Assembly: GCF_000412185.1 (NCBI RefSeq)
Contig: NZ_ASJA01000007.1
Span: 62,001 to 126,000, forward strand
Length of the DNA: 64,000 bases
DNA from: Euryhalocaulis caribicus
GTDB taxonomy: Bacteria; Pseudomonadota; Alphaproteobacteria; Caulobacterales; Maricaulaceae
Reading direction: 5' to 3'
The notes beneath the pieces were generated by a model. That model was not told the origin of the DNA and searched no databases. It saw only the letters and a program-made list of their open reading frames with translations. Shown here piece after piece: positions 49,066 to 59,513 of the stretch. Made by a program: the position numbers and the translations under genes. How positions within the stretch are numbered: the stretch's first letter is position 1; each line of letters opens with the position of its first letter.

Positions 49066-50016
49066 ATGGCTCAAGATCCCGAAAACCTCGCGCGCGTCGT
49101 ACTTTTTGACCCGATCCGGCAGAATCTCCGGACGACGCGCTATGCGCTCTACGAACTCGGATTTCGTGAAATCGATACGTTTTCGGCGCTGGGAGAGGTG
49201 CGCGAACGCGTTGAGGCGGCCGATGTCGATCTTCTGGTCATGGAGCCGGAAGACGATCCGAAGGTTTTCAGCCTTGTTCGCGACATCCGCCACAGCCGTA
49301 TCGGGCGCAATCCGTTTTCCGTCATTTTCCTGACCTGCTGGACGCGTGATCCGCAGAACATACGTCAGGCGCTGGAAAGCGGCGCCGACGACCTCATCGC
49401 GCGCCCCTTTTCGACCCGTTTTCTTGATGAGCGCGTCGCCGCCGCGATCGAACGGCGAAAGCGGTTCGTCGTGACCAGCGATTATATCGGACCGGACCGC
49501 CGCAGCGGCCCGCGCCCCGGCGCCGCCGATCCACGCTATCTGAACGCGCCCAATACGCTGAAGGCCGCCGCCAAGGGCGACTGGGAGGCGCTGGAGGCGA
49601 CCTATCAGCATATCAAGACGGTACAGGAAGACGTGGCGAAAGAACGCGTGCAGCGCTTGTCCGTGCGCATTGCCGCGGATCTTGAAATTTCCAACCCTTC
49701 TTCGCCCTCCGCCGAAATCTCGGTGATTAAACAGGCCCGTGAGCTTGAGCGCCTGGCGGAGCGAGTCGGTCCGGAAACGGCAAGCATCGCCAAGGCCCTG
49801 ACCAAATCCCTGACAGACGGGGAGGCGGGCGCACCCGGAAAGCGCTGGCGAGTCGCGCGTGAACTCGCGCACGGCGTTTGCGTATCCTCAGGCCATGGCG
49901 ACTCTTCCGCGTCGGAGGAAATCGACCGACTTGTGGGCAAGCTGCGTGAGAAACAGGATTCTGTTGCGAAAGATGGTGGCCTTGAGAAGCAGAAAGGCCT
50001 ACATAGCGCCGCTTGA
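49066..50016 (+). CDS. Degenerate receiver-domain protein with helical C-terminus
   Basis: 316 residues. Residues 8-130 fold like a CheY receiver: acidic D15 (VVLFD), T90 (VIFLT) and R113 in IARPF where lysine is normal. The phosphorylation position reads DLLVME, so the acceptor aspartate is replaced by E60. After a basic GPDRRS linker (142-147) comes a charged, helical C-terminal half with no recognised DNA-binding or enzymatic domain. It lies between tpiA and secG, which are usually adjacent. I infer a phosphorylation-independent, scaffold-like response regulator; its partner is unknown. Confidence 0.75.
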   Translation: MAQDPENLARVVLFDPIRQNLRTTRYALYELGFREIDTFSALGEVRERVEAADVDLLVMEPEDDPKVFSLVRDIRHSRIGRNPFSVIFLTCWTRDPQNIRQALESGADDLIARPFSTRFLDERVAAAIERRKRFVVTSDYIGPDRRSGPRPGAADPRYLNAPNTLKAAAKGDWEALEATYQHIKTVQEDVAKERVQRLSVRIAADLEISNPSSPSAEISVIKQARELERLAERVGPETASIAKALTKSLTDGEAGAPGKRWRVARELAHGVCVSSGHGDSSASEEIDRLVGKLREKQDSVAKDGGLEKQKGLHSAA

Positions 50017-50053
50017 ACCCGTGTAGCGGCCCCTCAAGCGTCTCAAGGTTCCC

Positions 50054-50407
50054 ATGCATACCCTTCTACTGTTGATACATTTCTTCCTGTCCGCAGGACT
50101 TATCGGTCTGATTCTGCTGCAGCGCTCCGAAGGCGGGGCGCTTGGCATGGGCGGTGGTCCGGGCGGCCTGATGAGTGGACGCGGCGCAGCCAGCCTGCTG
50201 ACGCGAAGCACGTCGATTCTGGCGGCCGGCTTTTTCATCACCAGCATCCTGCTGACCGTTATCGGCAACCGTGGCGCGCCTTCCAGCGTGGTGGACCGGG
50301 TCAGCTCGCCGACAACGACTCAGGAAACGTCTCCCGCCGATTTTCTCTCCGAGGGAGAGGCGACGGAAAACGAGACGCCCGAGCCGGTGATTCCCGAACA
50401 AGAGTAG
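50054..50407 (+). CDS. secG: Preprotein translocase subunit SecG
   Basis: Small SecYEG subunit (117 residues) with two transmembrane helices, LLLLIHFFLSAGLIGLILLQ and STSILAAGFFITSILLTVIG, separated by the Gly-rich cytoplasmic loop SEGGALGMGGGPGGLMSGRG. The C-terminal tail is acidic and Thr/Ser-rich. Position before pyrG is the usual alphaproteobacterial one. Confidence 0.94.
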   Translation: MHTLLLLIHFFLSAGLIGLILLQRSEGGALGMGGGPGGLMSGRGAASLLTRSTSILAAGFFITSILLTVIGNRGAPSSVVDRVSSPTTTQETSPADFLSEGEATENETPEPVIPEQE

Positions 50408-52105
<1,698 letters not shown>

Positions 52106-52171
52106 TCTTTTTCCTGTGACCGATGCATCCAATCGGTTCGTTCAATTCATCCCTATTTCCTGAAACGGGCG

Positions 52172-52177
52172 TATAAT
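52172..52177 (+). promoter_or_regulatory. Possible -10 element (TATAAT) of the DUF2807 gene
   Basis: A perfect TATAAT lies 31 bases before the chosen ATG (52203), in the gap after pyrG. No matching -35 hexamer is seen 16-18 bases upstream, so it is either a weak or activator-dependent promoter. It is also flanked by GGGCG/CGCCC arms that could pair. Confidence 0.3.
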
Positions 52178-52202
52178 GCGCCCGAGGCTTCAAGGGATGG
52201 GC

Positions 52203-52841
52203 ATGATGAAAACGAAATTGCTTCTGGCCGCGGCGGCCGGGCTCCTGCTTTCCGGAACGGCGAACGCACAGGACGGCGATTTACTGCCGCTGGGCTCATT
52301 CGATTCGCTGGATGTCGGCGGGCAATTTGAACTGGAAGTCACTGTGGGTCCGGAGGCGTCGGTCCGGATCGATGCATCGGACAAGGATGCCGATGAGCTG
52401 TCCATAGAGGTCAAGAATGGCGAGCTGGACATCGATCAGCGCGCCCGCTTCCTCGGCCGCACCCGCAGTCTGGACGCCCGCATCACAGTAACCATGCCTT
52501 CCCTGGATGAGGCTGAATTTTCCCGCGGGATCGACGCCACGGTCAGCGGAGATTTCACCGCGCCGCTGGAGATCGACGTGTCCACCGGGGCGCTGGTCAG
52601 CTTTCAGGGGACATGCGATTCACTGTCGCTGGACGTATCCACGGGCGGCGAGCTGGACGCGCGGGGACTGGAATGCCGCGAGGTGTCCGCTGACGCGTCA
52701 ACCGGCGGCGTCGCCGAGCTTTATGCATCCGAACGGTTCTCCGGCGACGCCAGCATGGGCGGCGTTCTGGATGTCTATGGCGACCCCGCCAGCTTTGACG
52801 CGGAATCCAGCATGGGCGGCGACGTCACGCGCCACCGCTAG
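52203..52841 (+). CDS. Exported DUF2807-type beta-helical protein
   Basis: A 212-residue secreted protein with signal peptide MMKTKLLLAAAAGLLLSGTA ending NAQ. The mature part has alternating polar/hydrophobic beta strands and repeated short turns (VDVSTGALVSF, LDVSTGGELDA, SADASTGGVAEL, SMGGVLDVYG), the layout of the GIN/DUF2807 auto-transporter-adhesin-like family. Function is unknown. Start chosen at 52203 behind AAGGG; a TATAAT box at 52172-52177 makes the earlier ATG at 52176 unlikely. Confidence 0.75.
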   Translation: MMKTKLLLAAAAGLLLSGTANAQDGDLLPLGSFDSLDVGGQFELEVTVGPEASVRIDASDKDADELSIEVKNGELDIDQRARFLGRTRSLDARITVTMPSLDEAEFSRGIDATVSGDFTAPLEIDVSTGALVSFQGTCDSLSLDVSTGGELDARGLECREVSADASTGGVAELYASERFSGDASMGGVLDVYGDPASFDAESSMGGDVTRHR

Positions 52842-52853
52842 GGCGCGAGGTCG

Positions 52854-52919
52854 CGCGCTTTAGAAGCATTGCAGAGGCTGGCTGCGAAATTCCGCGTCAC
52901 AGCCTTGAGAAAAAGCGCG
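52854..52919 (+). other. Structured intergenic RNA candidate before rpmF
   Basis: Outer arms CGCGCTTT (52854-52861) and AAAGCGCG (52912-52919) enclose an inner stem GGCTG (52880-52884) with CAGCC (52900-52904) and a small GCG/CGC extension. Thirty bases later a terminator hairpin follows. Either this is the leader of rpmF or a separate small RNA of about 125 bases ending at 52976. It does not match any RNA family I know by eye. Confidence 0.4.
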
Positions 52920-52948
52920 AATGAAGCTATTTGCGCGGGTCACTGAAC

Positions 52949-52976
52949 ACGGCGCGTTCAAAAGCGCGCCGTTTTT
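52949..52976 (+). terminator. Rho-independent terminator/attenuator upstream of rpmF
   Basis: ACGGCGCG (52949-52956) pairs perfectly with CGCGCCGT (52965-52972) across an eight-base loop, and TTTTT (52972-52976) follows. It ends 31 bases before the rpmF ATG. That leaves too little room for a separate rpmF promoter after it, so rpmF mRNA must either pass it or start just upstream, which suggests attenuation. Confidence 0.75.
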
Positions 52977-53007
52977 GTTTCGCGAACAATTATACGGAGA
53001 CGGGCCG

Positions 53008-54481
<1,474 letters not shown>

Positions 54482-54570
54482 GGCGGATTTCTCCGGCTGC
54501 GTTTACCAGCCGCTAACCCTGTTTCTTTGCCTTTCGCTAAGGCTTCGCTGTCATTTTCATGCCATCGAGT

Positions 54571-54593
54571 TCGCGGATCATAATCGCGGATCA
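54571..54593 (+). repeat. 10-bp tandem direct repeat upstream of ftsB
   Basis: TCGCGGATCA at 54571-54580 and again at 54584-54593, separated by TAA (13-base period), ending seven bases before the ftsB start. It could be a paired binding site or a chance duplication. In the rest of the 119-base gap after eno I see only a weak stem (CGGCTG/CAGCCG, 54494-54512). Confidence 0.5.
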
Positions 54594-54600
54594 GGGGTGA

Positions 54601-54918
54601 GTGACCGTGAAAGCCATCAGGCGCGCCATACCGACTTTTTTCCTTGCCGGACTGGTAGTCTATTTCGGCTATCATGGCCTGTCCGGCGATCAGGGGGTTC
54701 TGGCCTGGGCCGGCTACAAAACCCATATTTCCGAACTTGAAAGCGAACTGAAAGTCGCGCGCGCCGAACGCCGCGAGCTTGAAGACCGCGCCGCGCGGCT
54801 GCGTGAAAGCTCGCTTGATCTGGATCTGATTGACGAGCGGGCCCGCGAAATCCTGAATTTCGCAAACCCGGATGACTATGTCGTCCGGCTGGAGGCAGAT
54901 GCTTCGCATGTGAATTGA
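54601..54918 (+). CDS. ftsB: FtsB/DivIC family septum-formation protein
   Basis: Bitopic division protein (105 residues) linking FtsL and FtsQ to the septal peptidoglycan synthase. One N-terminal helix (IPTFFLAGLVVYFGYHGL) is followed by a coiled coil, roughly 45-80 (LESELKVARAERRELEDRAA), and the short conserved ending DLIDERAREILNFANPDDYV. The start is GTG at 54601; a second GTG at 54607 is an alternative. Its position between eno and pdhA is conserved in alphaproteobacteria. Confidence 0.92.
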   Translation: MTVKAIRRAIPTFFLAGLVVYFGYHGLSGDQGVLAWAGYKTHISELESELKVARAERRELEDRAARLRESSLDLDLIDERAREILNFANPDDYVVRLEADASHVN

Positions 54919-54946
54919 ATTCACTGCACAGCTTCTGTCAGCCCGC

Positions 54947-54975
54947 TTTACGTCAGCGTCATTTACTGACTACAT
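54947..54975 (+). promoter_or_regulatory. Possible pdhA promoter
   Basis: TTTACG (54947-54952), 17 bases, CTACAT (54970-54975). Both boxes are only moderate. If used, transcription would begin near 54982, which would cut into the left arm of the leader stem at 54977-54984. Confidence 0.3.
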
Positions 54976-54976
54976 C

Positions 54977-55024
54977 CTCTCGCCGGGCGCGTCAGACGCG
55001 CCGCCTTCACCTGTCAGGCGAGAG
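54977..55024 (+). promoter_or_regulatory. Structured leader covering the pdhA ribosome-binding site
   Basis: Outer arms CTCTCGCC (54977-54984) and GGCGAGAG (55017-55024) pair perfectly, and an inner hairpin GGCGCGTC/GACGCGCC (54986-54993, 54995-55002) is perfect apart from one central base. The right outer arm contains the only purine-rich stretch before the pdhA ATG (55028), so folding would hide the ribosome site. Alternatively the inner 17-base palindrome is a protein operator. Confidence 0.5.
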
Positions 55025-55027
55025 ACC

Positions 55028-56071
55028 ATGGCTGAACGCAAGACCACAAAATCCCCGTCCCGCAGCAAATCGGCTTCCAGCCGGTCTTCAAAGCCGAAGA
55101 TCGACGCGAAGCAGGATGAATTGCTGCATCTTTACAAAGAGATGCTGCTGATCCGCCGGTTCGAGGAAAAGGCCGGCCAGCTATATGGCATGGGGCTGAT
55201 CGGCGGCTTCTGTCACCTCTATATCGGGCAGGAAGCCGTCGTGGTCGGCATGCAGGCCAATCTGAAACCGGATGACCGCGTGGTCACCGCCTATCGCTGC
55301 CACGGCCATATGCTGGCCACCGGTATGGACCCGAAAGGCGTGATGGCCGAGCTGACCGGGCGCATCGACGGCTATTCCAAGGGCAAGGGCGGCTCGATGC
55401 ACATGTTCAGCCGGGAAAAGAATTTCTTCGGCGGGCACGGCATTGTCGGCGCGCCGGCGCCGCTGGGCGCGGGCCTGGCCTTCGCGCATCAATATGCCGA
55501 GGACAACGGCGTCTGCCTGACCTATTTCGGCGAGGGCGCGGCGAACCAGGGCCAGGTCTATGAGGCCTTCAACATGGCCTCGCTCTGGAAGCTGCCGACC
55601 GTCTTCATCATCGAGAATAACCGCTACGCCATGGGCACTTCCGTACAGCGCGCCGCCGCGCACTCGGAAGGCCTGTACGAACGCGGCGCCGCGTTCGACA
55701 TTCCGGGCGAGCAGGTTGACGGCATGGACGTGCTGAAAGTGCGCGACGCCGGCAAGAAGGCGGTGGAGCACGCCCGGTCCGGCAAAGGCCCCTATATTCT
55801 GGAAATCCAGACATACCGCTATCGCGGCCACTCCATGTCCGACCCGGCGAAGTACCGGACGCGGGAGGAGGTTCAGGACATCCGCGAAAAATCCGACCCC
55901 ATCGACAAGGTCAAAGCCTGGCTGCTGGACGCGGGCTGGGCCGATGAGGACGGGCTGAAAGAGATCGACAAGGAGATCAAGGCGCAGGTCAACGAAGCCG
56001 CCGAGTTCGCCAAGGACAGCCCCGAACCCGACCCGTCCGAGTTGTGGACGGACGTGCTGGTGGAGGCGTGA
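55028..56071 (+). CDS. pdhA: Pyruvate dehydrogenase E1 component subunit alpha
   Basis: Thiamine-diphosphate subunit of the alpha2beta2 E1 (347 residues). The ThDP motif is GEGAANQGQVYEAFNMAS...NN near residues 175-205, and the E1-alpha loop YRYRGHSMSDPAKYRTREEV near 257. The first 30 residues are a basic Lys/Ser-rich extension. The stop overlaps the next small gene (TGATG). Confidence 0.96.
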   Translation: MAERKTTKSPSRSKSASSRSSKPKIDAKQDELLHLYKEMLLIRRFEEKAGQLYGMGLIGGFCHLYIGQEAVVVGMQANLKPDDRVVTAYRCHGHMLATGMDPKGVMAELTGRIDGYSKGKGGSMHMFSREKNFFGGHGIVGAPAPLGAGLAFAHQYAEDNGVCLTYFGEGAANQGQVYEAFNMASLWKLPTVFIIENNRYAMGTSVQRAAAHSEGLYERGAAFDIPGEQVDGMDVLKVRDAGKKAVEHARSGKGPYILEIQTYRYRGHSMSDPAKYRTREEVQDIREKSDPIDKVKAWLLDAGWADEDGLKEIDKEIKAQVNEAAEFAKDSPEPDPSELWTDVLVEA

Positions 56072-56457
56072 TGCGCCGCGCCGTGCTGATACTCGGCCTG
56101 ACGGCGGGACTGACCGCCCCCGCGGCTGCGGGCGATCTGGATCAGCGCCCGGTGGGTGAGAACCCTGAATATGTGCTGACAGGCTGTGAAGCGCCGAAAG
56201 CGCCGAAACAGGGCCGTATCCGGACCGTGGACGAATATAACGAGGCGGTGGACCGCCACGCCTCCTATCTGGAGGCCGTAATGGCGCATCTGGGCTGCAT
56301 TCAGACGGAGGCGCAGGCCGATTATGACCGTCTCGCCGGCGCCATCCACACGGCCACCACGGCGGAAGTCACCGCCATGCAGGAAGAAATAGACGCCGCC
56401 AAATCCGAACTGGATGAGCGGCGCGAGCGTTTTCTTGAAGAAAGCGGCGTTCGCTAG
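56071..56457 (+). CDS. Small exported coiled-coil protein of unknown function
   Basis: 128 residues lying between pdhA and pdhB and overlapping the pdhA stop. It has a signal peptide (MRRAVLILGLTAGLTAPAAA), a possible disulfide pair (two cysteines, near residues 34 and 76 of the precursor), and a C-terminal Glu-rich helix likely to form a coiled coil. The segment VDEYNEAVDRHASYLEAVMA is helical. I know no function; an exported protein inside a cytoplasmic enzyme operon is unexpected, though co-transcription is very likely. Confidence 0.75.
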   Translation: MRRAVLILGLTAGLTAPAAAGDLDQRPVGENPEYVLTGCEAPKAPKQGRIRTVDEYNEAVDRHASYLEAVMAHLGCIQTEAQADYDRLAGAIHTATTAEVTAMQEEIDAAKSELDERRERFLEESGVR

Positions 56458-56486
56458 AGACCTCAAAGAGTTGAGACTGTAAGACT

Positions 56487-57962
56487 ATGCCCATTACCGT
56501 TACGATGCCGGCGCTTTCGCCCACCATGGAGGAGGGGACTCTCTCCAAATGGCTGGTCAAGGAAGGCGACTCCGTGTCTTCCGGCGACATCATCGCCGAG
56601 ATCGAGACCGACAAGGCCACGATGGAGGTCGAAGCCGTCGATGAGGGCACTGTCGGCAAGCTGCTGGTCGACGAAGGCTCCGAAAGCGTTCAGGTGAATG
56701 CGCCTATCGCCGTTCTTCTGGAAGAGGGCGAGGACGAGAGCGCGCTGGAAGGTTACCAGGCTGGCGGCGCGTCTGATGCGTCGTCTGACAGCGCCTCGGA
56801 CGCCGCCGCCGATGACGGCCAGGATGACGCTGAAGAGTCGGCAGAGGCACAGCCGGCCAAGTCCAAGACCCCGCCCGAGCCCGAAGGCGAAAAAGACGAA
56901 TCCCGCGCGCTGGGCGTGCCCGCGTTCCGCGGTCAGCCCGATGCATCCGACCCCACGCCGCCCGATGGCACGGAATGGAAACCGGTCGCCGTGCGGGACG
57001 CGCTTCGCGACGCCATGGCCGAGGAGATGCGCCGCGACGAAACCGTGTTCGTGATGGGCGAGGAAGTCGCCGAGTATCAGGGCGCCTACAAGGTGACGCG
57101 GGAGCTGCTGCAGGAATTTGGCGCCAAGCGGGTGGTGGATACGCCGATCACCGAACACGGCTTTGCCGGGCTGGGCGTCGGGGCGGCCTTTGGCGGCCTG
57201 CGTCCGGTCGTGGAGTTCATGACCTGGAACTTCGCCATGCAGGCCATCGACCACATCATCAATTCGGCGGCCAAGACGCTCTATATGTCGGGCGGCCAGA
57301 TGGGGTGCCCCATCGTGTTCCGCGGCCCCAACAGCGCCGCCTCCCGCGTCGGCGCCCAGCACAGCCAGGATTATTCCGCCTGGTACGGCATGGTGCCCGG
57401 CCTGAAAGTGATCGCGCCCTACGATTCAGCAGACGCCAAGGGGCTTTTGAAGGCCGCCATCCGCGATCCCAACCCGGTCGTGTTCCTCGAACACGAGCTG
57501 ATCTATGGCGACGAGTTTGACGTTCCCGACTGGGATGACTGGGTGCTGCCCATCGGCAAGGCGCGCATTCGCCGCGAAGGATCGGACGTTACGCTGGTCG
57601 CCCATTCCCGGATGGTGAAATTTGCGCTGGAGGCCGCCGAAAGGCTGGCTGAAGAAAATGGCATCGACGCCGAAGTCATCGACCTGCGCACGATCCGCCC
57701 GCTGGACACCGAGACGGTCGTCAATTCGGTCAAGAAGACCAATCGGGTGGTTTGCTGTGAGGAAGGCTGGGGCCGGTTCGGCGTCGGCGCTGAAGTCGCC
57801 TCTGTCGTGACCGCCGAGGCGTTTGACTATCTCGACGCGCCGCCCGCCCGCGTGCATCAGGCCGATGTGCCGTTGCCCTATGCCGCCAATCTGGAGGCGC
57901 TGTCGCTTCCGGGAACCGAAGAAATCATCACGGCCGCCAAGGCCGTCTGCTATCTCGATTAG
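56487..57962 (+). CDS. pdhB: Pyruvate dehydrogenase E1 component subunit beta with lipoyl domain
   Basis: 491 residues. Residues 1-78 are a biotinyl/lipoyl domain with lipoyl-lysine K43 in [10 protein letters not shown], then an acidic Ala/Ser/Asp linker to about 150, then the E1-beta transketolase domain ([20 protein letters not shown] to the end). A lipoyl domain on E1-beta is known in alphaproteobacteria. The lipoyl-coding DNA is nearly identical to that of pdhC. Confidence 0.96.
   Translation: MPITVTMPALSPTMEEGTLSKWLVKEGDSVSSGDIIAEIETDKATMEVEAVDEGTVGKLLVDEGSESVQVNAPIAVLLEEGEDESALEGYQAGGASDASSDSASDAAADDGQDDAEESAEAQPAKSKTPPEPEGEKDESRALGVPAFRGQPDASDPTPPDGTEWKPVAVRDALRDAMAEEMRRDETVFVMGEEVAEYQGAYKVTRELLQEFGAKRVVDTPITEHGFAGLGVGAAFGGLRPVVEFMTWNFAMQAIDHIINSAAKTLYMSGGQMGCPIVFRGPNSAASRVGAQHSQDYSAWYGMVPGLKVIAPYDSADAKGLLKAAIRDPNPVVFLEHELIYGDEFDVPDWDDWVLPIGKARIRREGSDVTLVAHSRMVKFALEAAERLAEENGIDAEVIDLRTIRPLDTETVVNSVKKTNRVVCCEEGWGRFGVGAEVASVVTAEAFDYLDAPPARVHQADVPLPYAANLEALSLPGTEEIITAAKAVCYLD
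56511..56640 (+). repeat. 130-bp direct repeat, copy 1 (lipoyl domain of pdhB)
   Basis: Matches 57998-58127 in pdhC at 127 of 130 positions. The three differences (56573, 56576, 56579) are all third codon positions. Outside these limits the two genes diverge quickly. Confidence 0.9.
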
Positions 57963-57973
57963 GGTCTCGAACC

Positions 57974-59395
57974 ATGCCGATTGAAGTCACGATGCCCGCG
58001 CTTTCGCCCACCATGGAGGAGGGGACTCTCTCCAAATGGCTGGTCAAGGAAGGCGACTCTGTATCCTCCGGCGACATCATCGCCGAGATCGAGACCGACA
58101 AGGCCACGATGGAGGTCGAAGCCGTCGAGGAAGGCACGGTCGGCAAGCTTCTGGTGGAGGCCGGCTCCGAAGGCGTGAAGGTCAACGCGCCTATCGCCCT
58201 GCTTCTTGATGAGGGTGAAGACAAGACCGCGCTGGAGGGCTACCAGCCCAGCGGCGCCGATGCCGGTGGCAAGGATGAATCCGGCGGTGAAGATCAGAAA
58301 TCAGAATCCGAAGACTCGCCCGAGGCGGAATCTCAAGACAAATCCGCGGATGAAGCTTCCTCCGAGCCAAAGAACGGCAAGCCGCCCAAGCCGGCTGCGA
58401 AGCCCGGGGACGCGGACAAGGCCCTGTCGTCCGACGAGCGCAAGAAAGTCCAGACCGAAACGGATGGGGGCGAGCGCATCAAGGCAAGCCCCGTGGCGCG
58501 CCGCATCGCCCTGCATGAAGGTTTCGACCTGGCCGATGTAAAAGGCACCGGACCGAAGGGCCGGATCGTCAAGGCAGACGCGTTAAAGGCCGCCGAGGAA
58601 GGACTGGGCAAGAAAAAGCCCGCCGGGGACAAGACCGCGCCCAAGGCCGCCGCGCCGGACGCAGCGGCCTCCGCCGACGGCCCGCTGGCCAAATACGGCA
58701 TCGCGCGCGACCGCTACGAACTGGTCAAAGCCGACAATATCCAGAAAATTTCCGCTAAACGCCTGTCGGAATCCTTCCGGGACATCCCGCATTTCCCGTT
58801 GACCGTGGATTGCCGGCTGGATGCGCTGCTGGGCTTCCGCAAGGACATAAACGCCAAGGCGCCGGAGGGCGTGAAGGTCTCGGTCAATGACCTGCTGATC
58901 AAGGCGTCCGCCCTGGCCCTGAAGCAACAGCCCAAGGCAAACGCCAGCTGGACCGATGAAGGCGTGGCGCTGCACAAGCACGCCGATGTTTCCGTCGCCG
59001 TGGCAATTGAGGGCGGCCTGATTACGCCGATCATCTTCGACGCGGACCAGAAGGGCCTGGCTCAGATCTCCGAAGAGATGAAAGACCTCGCCACTCGGGC
59101 GCGCGAGCGCAAGCTGAAGCCGGAAGAATATCAGGGCGGCACGTTCAGCCTGTCCAATCTGGGCATGTTTGGCATCAAGAATTTCGCTTCCGTCATCAAC
59201 CCGCCGCAGGGCATGATCATGTCTGTCGGCGCAGGCGAGGAACGGGCGGTCGTCAACGACGGCGCGCTGGCCAAGGCCACCGTGATGACGGTCACGCTGA
59301 CCTGTGACCATCGCGTGGTGGATGGCGCGACAGGCGCAAAATGGCTGCAGGCCTTCAAACGCTATATTGAAGACCCCGTCACGATGCTGCTTTAG
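57974..59395 (+). CDS. pdhC: Dihydrolipoyllysine-residue acetyltransferase (PDH E2)
   Basis: Core acetyltransferase of the complex (473 residues). One lipoyl domain (1-78, K43), a long charged linker, the peripheral subunit-binding domain ([20 protein letters not shown] onwards, about 173-210), then the catalytic domain ending in [18 protein letters not shown]. Eleven bases after pdhB. No E3 (lpd) gene follows in this window, so E3 must be encoded elsewhere. Confidence 0.96.
   Translation: MPIEVTMPALSPTMEEGTLSKWLVKEGDSVSSGDIIAEIETDKATMEVEAVEEGTVGKLLVEAGSEGVKVNAPIALLLDEGEDKTALEGYQPSGADAGGKDESGGEDQKSESEDSPEAESQDKSADEASSEPKNGKPPKPAAKPGDADKALSSDERKKVQTETDGGERIKASPVARRIALHEGFDLADVKGTGPKGRIVKADALKAAEEGLGKKKPAGDKTAPKAAAPDAAASADGPLAKYGIARDRYELVKADNIQKISAKRLSESFRDIPHFPLTVDCRLDALLGFRKDINAKAPEGVKVSVNDLLIKASALALKQQPKANASWTDEGVALHKHADVSVAVAIEGGLITPIIFDADQKGLAQISEEMKDLATRARERKLKPEEYQGGTFSLSNLGMFGIKNFASVINPPQGMIMSVGAGEERAVVNDGALAKATVMTVTLTCDHRVVDGATGAKWLQAFKRYIEDPVTMLL
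57998..58127 (+). repeat. 130-bp direct repeat, copy 2 (lipoyl domain of pdhC)
   Basis: Second copy of the repeat at 56511-56640, in the same reading frame and at the same place in the lipoyl domain. See that entry. Confidence 0.9.
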
Positions 59396-59418
59396 GCGTC
59401 CCGGGTTTAAGAAAACCA

Positions 59419-59471
59419 GTCCGCTAACAGTCGAGAACGCATCCGGTCTGGATAGCGGACGCATCCCTTTT
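59419..59471 (+). terminator. Possible terminator of the pdh operon
   Basis: GTCCGCTA (59419-59426) and TAGCGGAC (59453-59460) pair perfectly over a loop that holds ATCC/GGAT; a TTTT run follows at 59468-59471 after an eight-base gap. The gap and large loop make it a poor intrinsic terminator. The rest of the 118 bases after pdhC shows nothing else. Confidence 0.3.
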
Positions 59472-59513
59472 CTGTCGCCATATTCCGCCGACGGCTAACC
59501 CGGACGAGAAAGC

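Noticed and set aside
52921-53007. Upstream in-frame start for rpmF at 52921
   Set aside because: It would add 29 residues encoded across a terminator hairpin, and the conserved L32 N-terminus begins at 53008 behind its own ribosome site.
54494-54512. Stem CGGCTG/CAGCCG after eno as terminator
   Set aside because: Only six pairs and no T-run adjacent; T-rich sequence comes 8-9 bases later.
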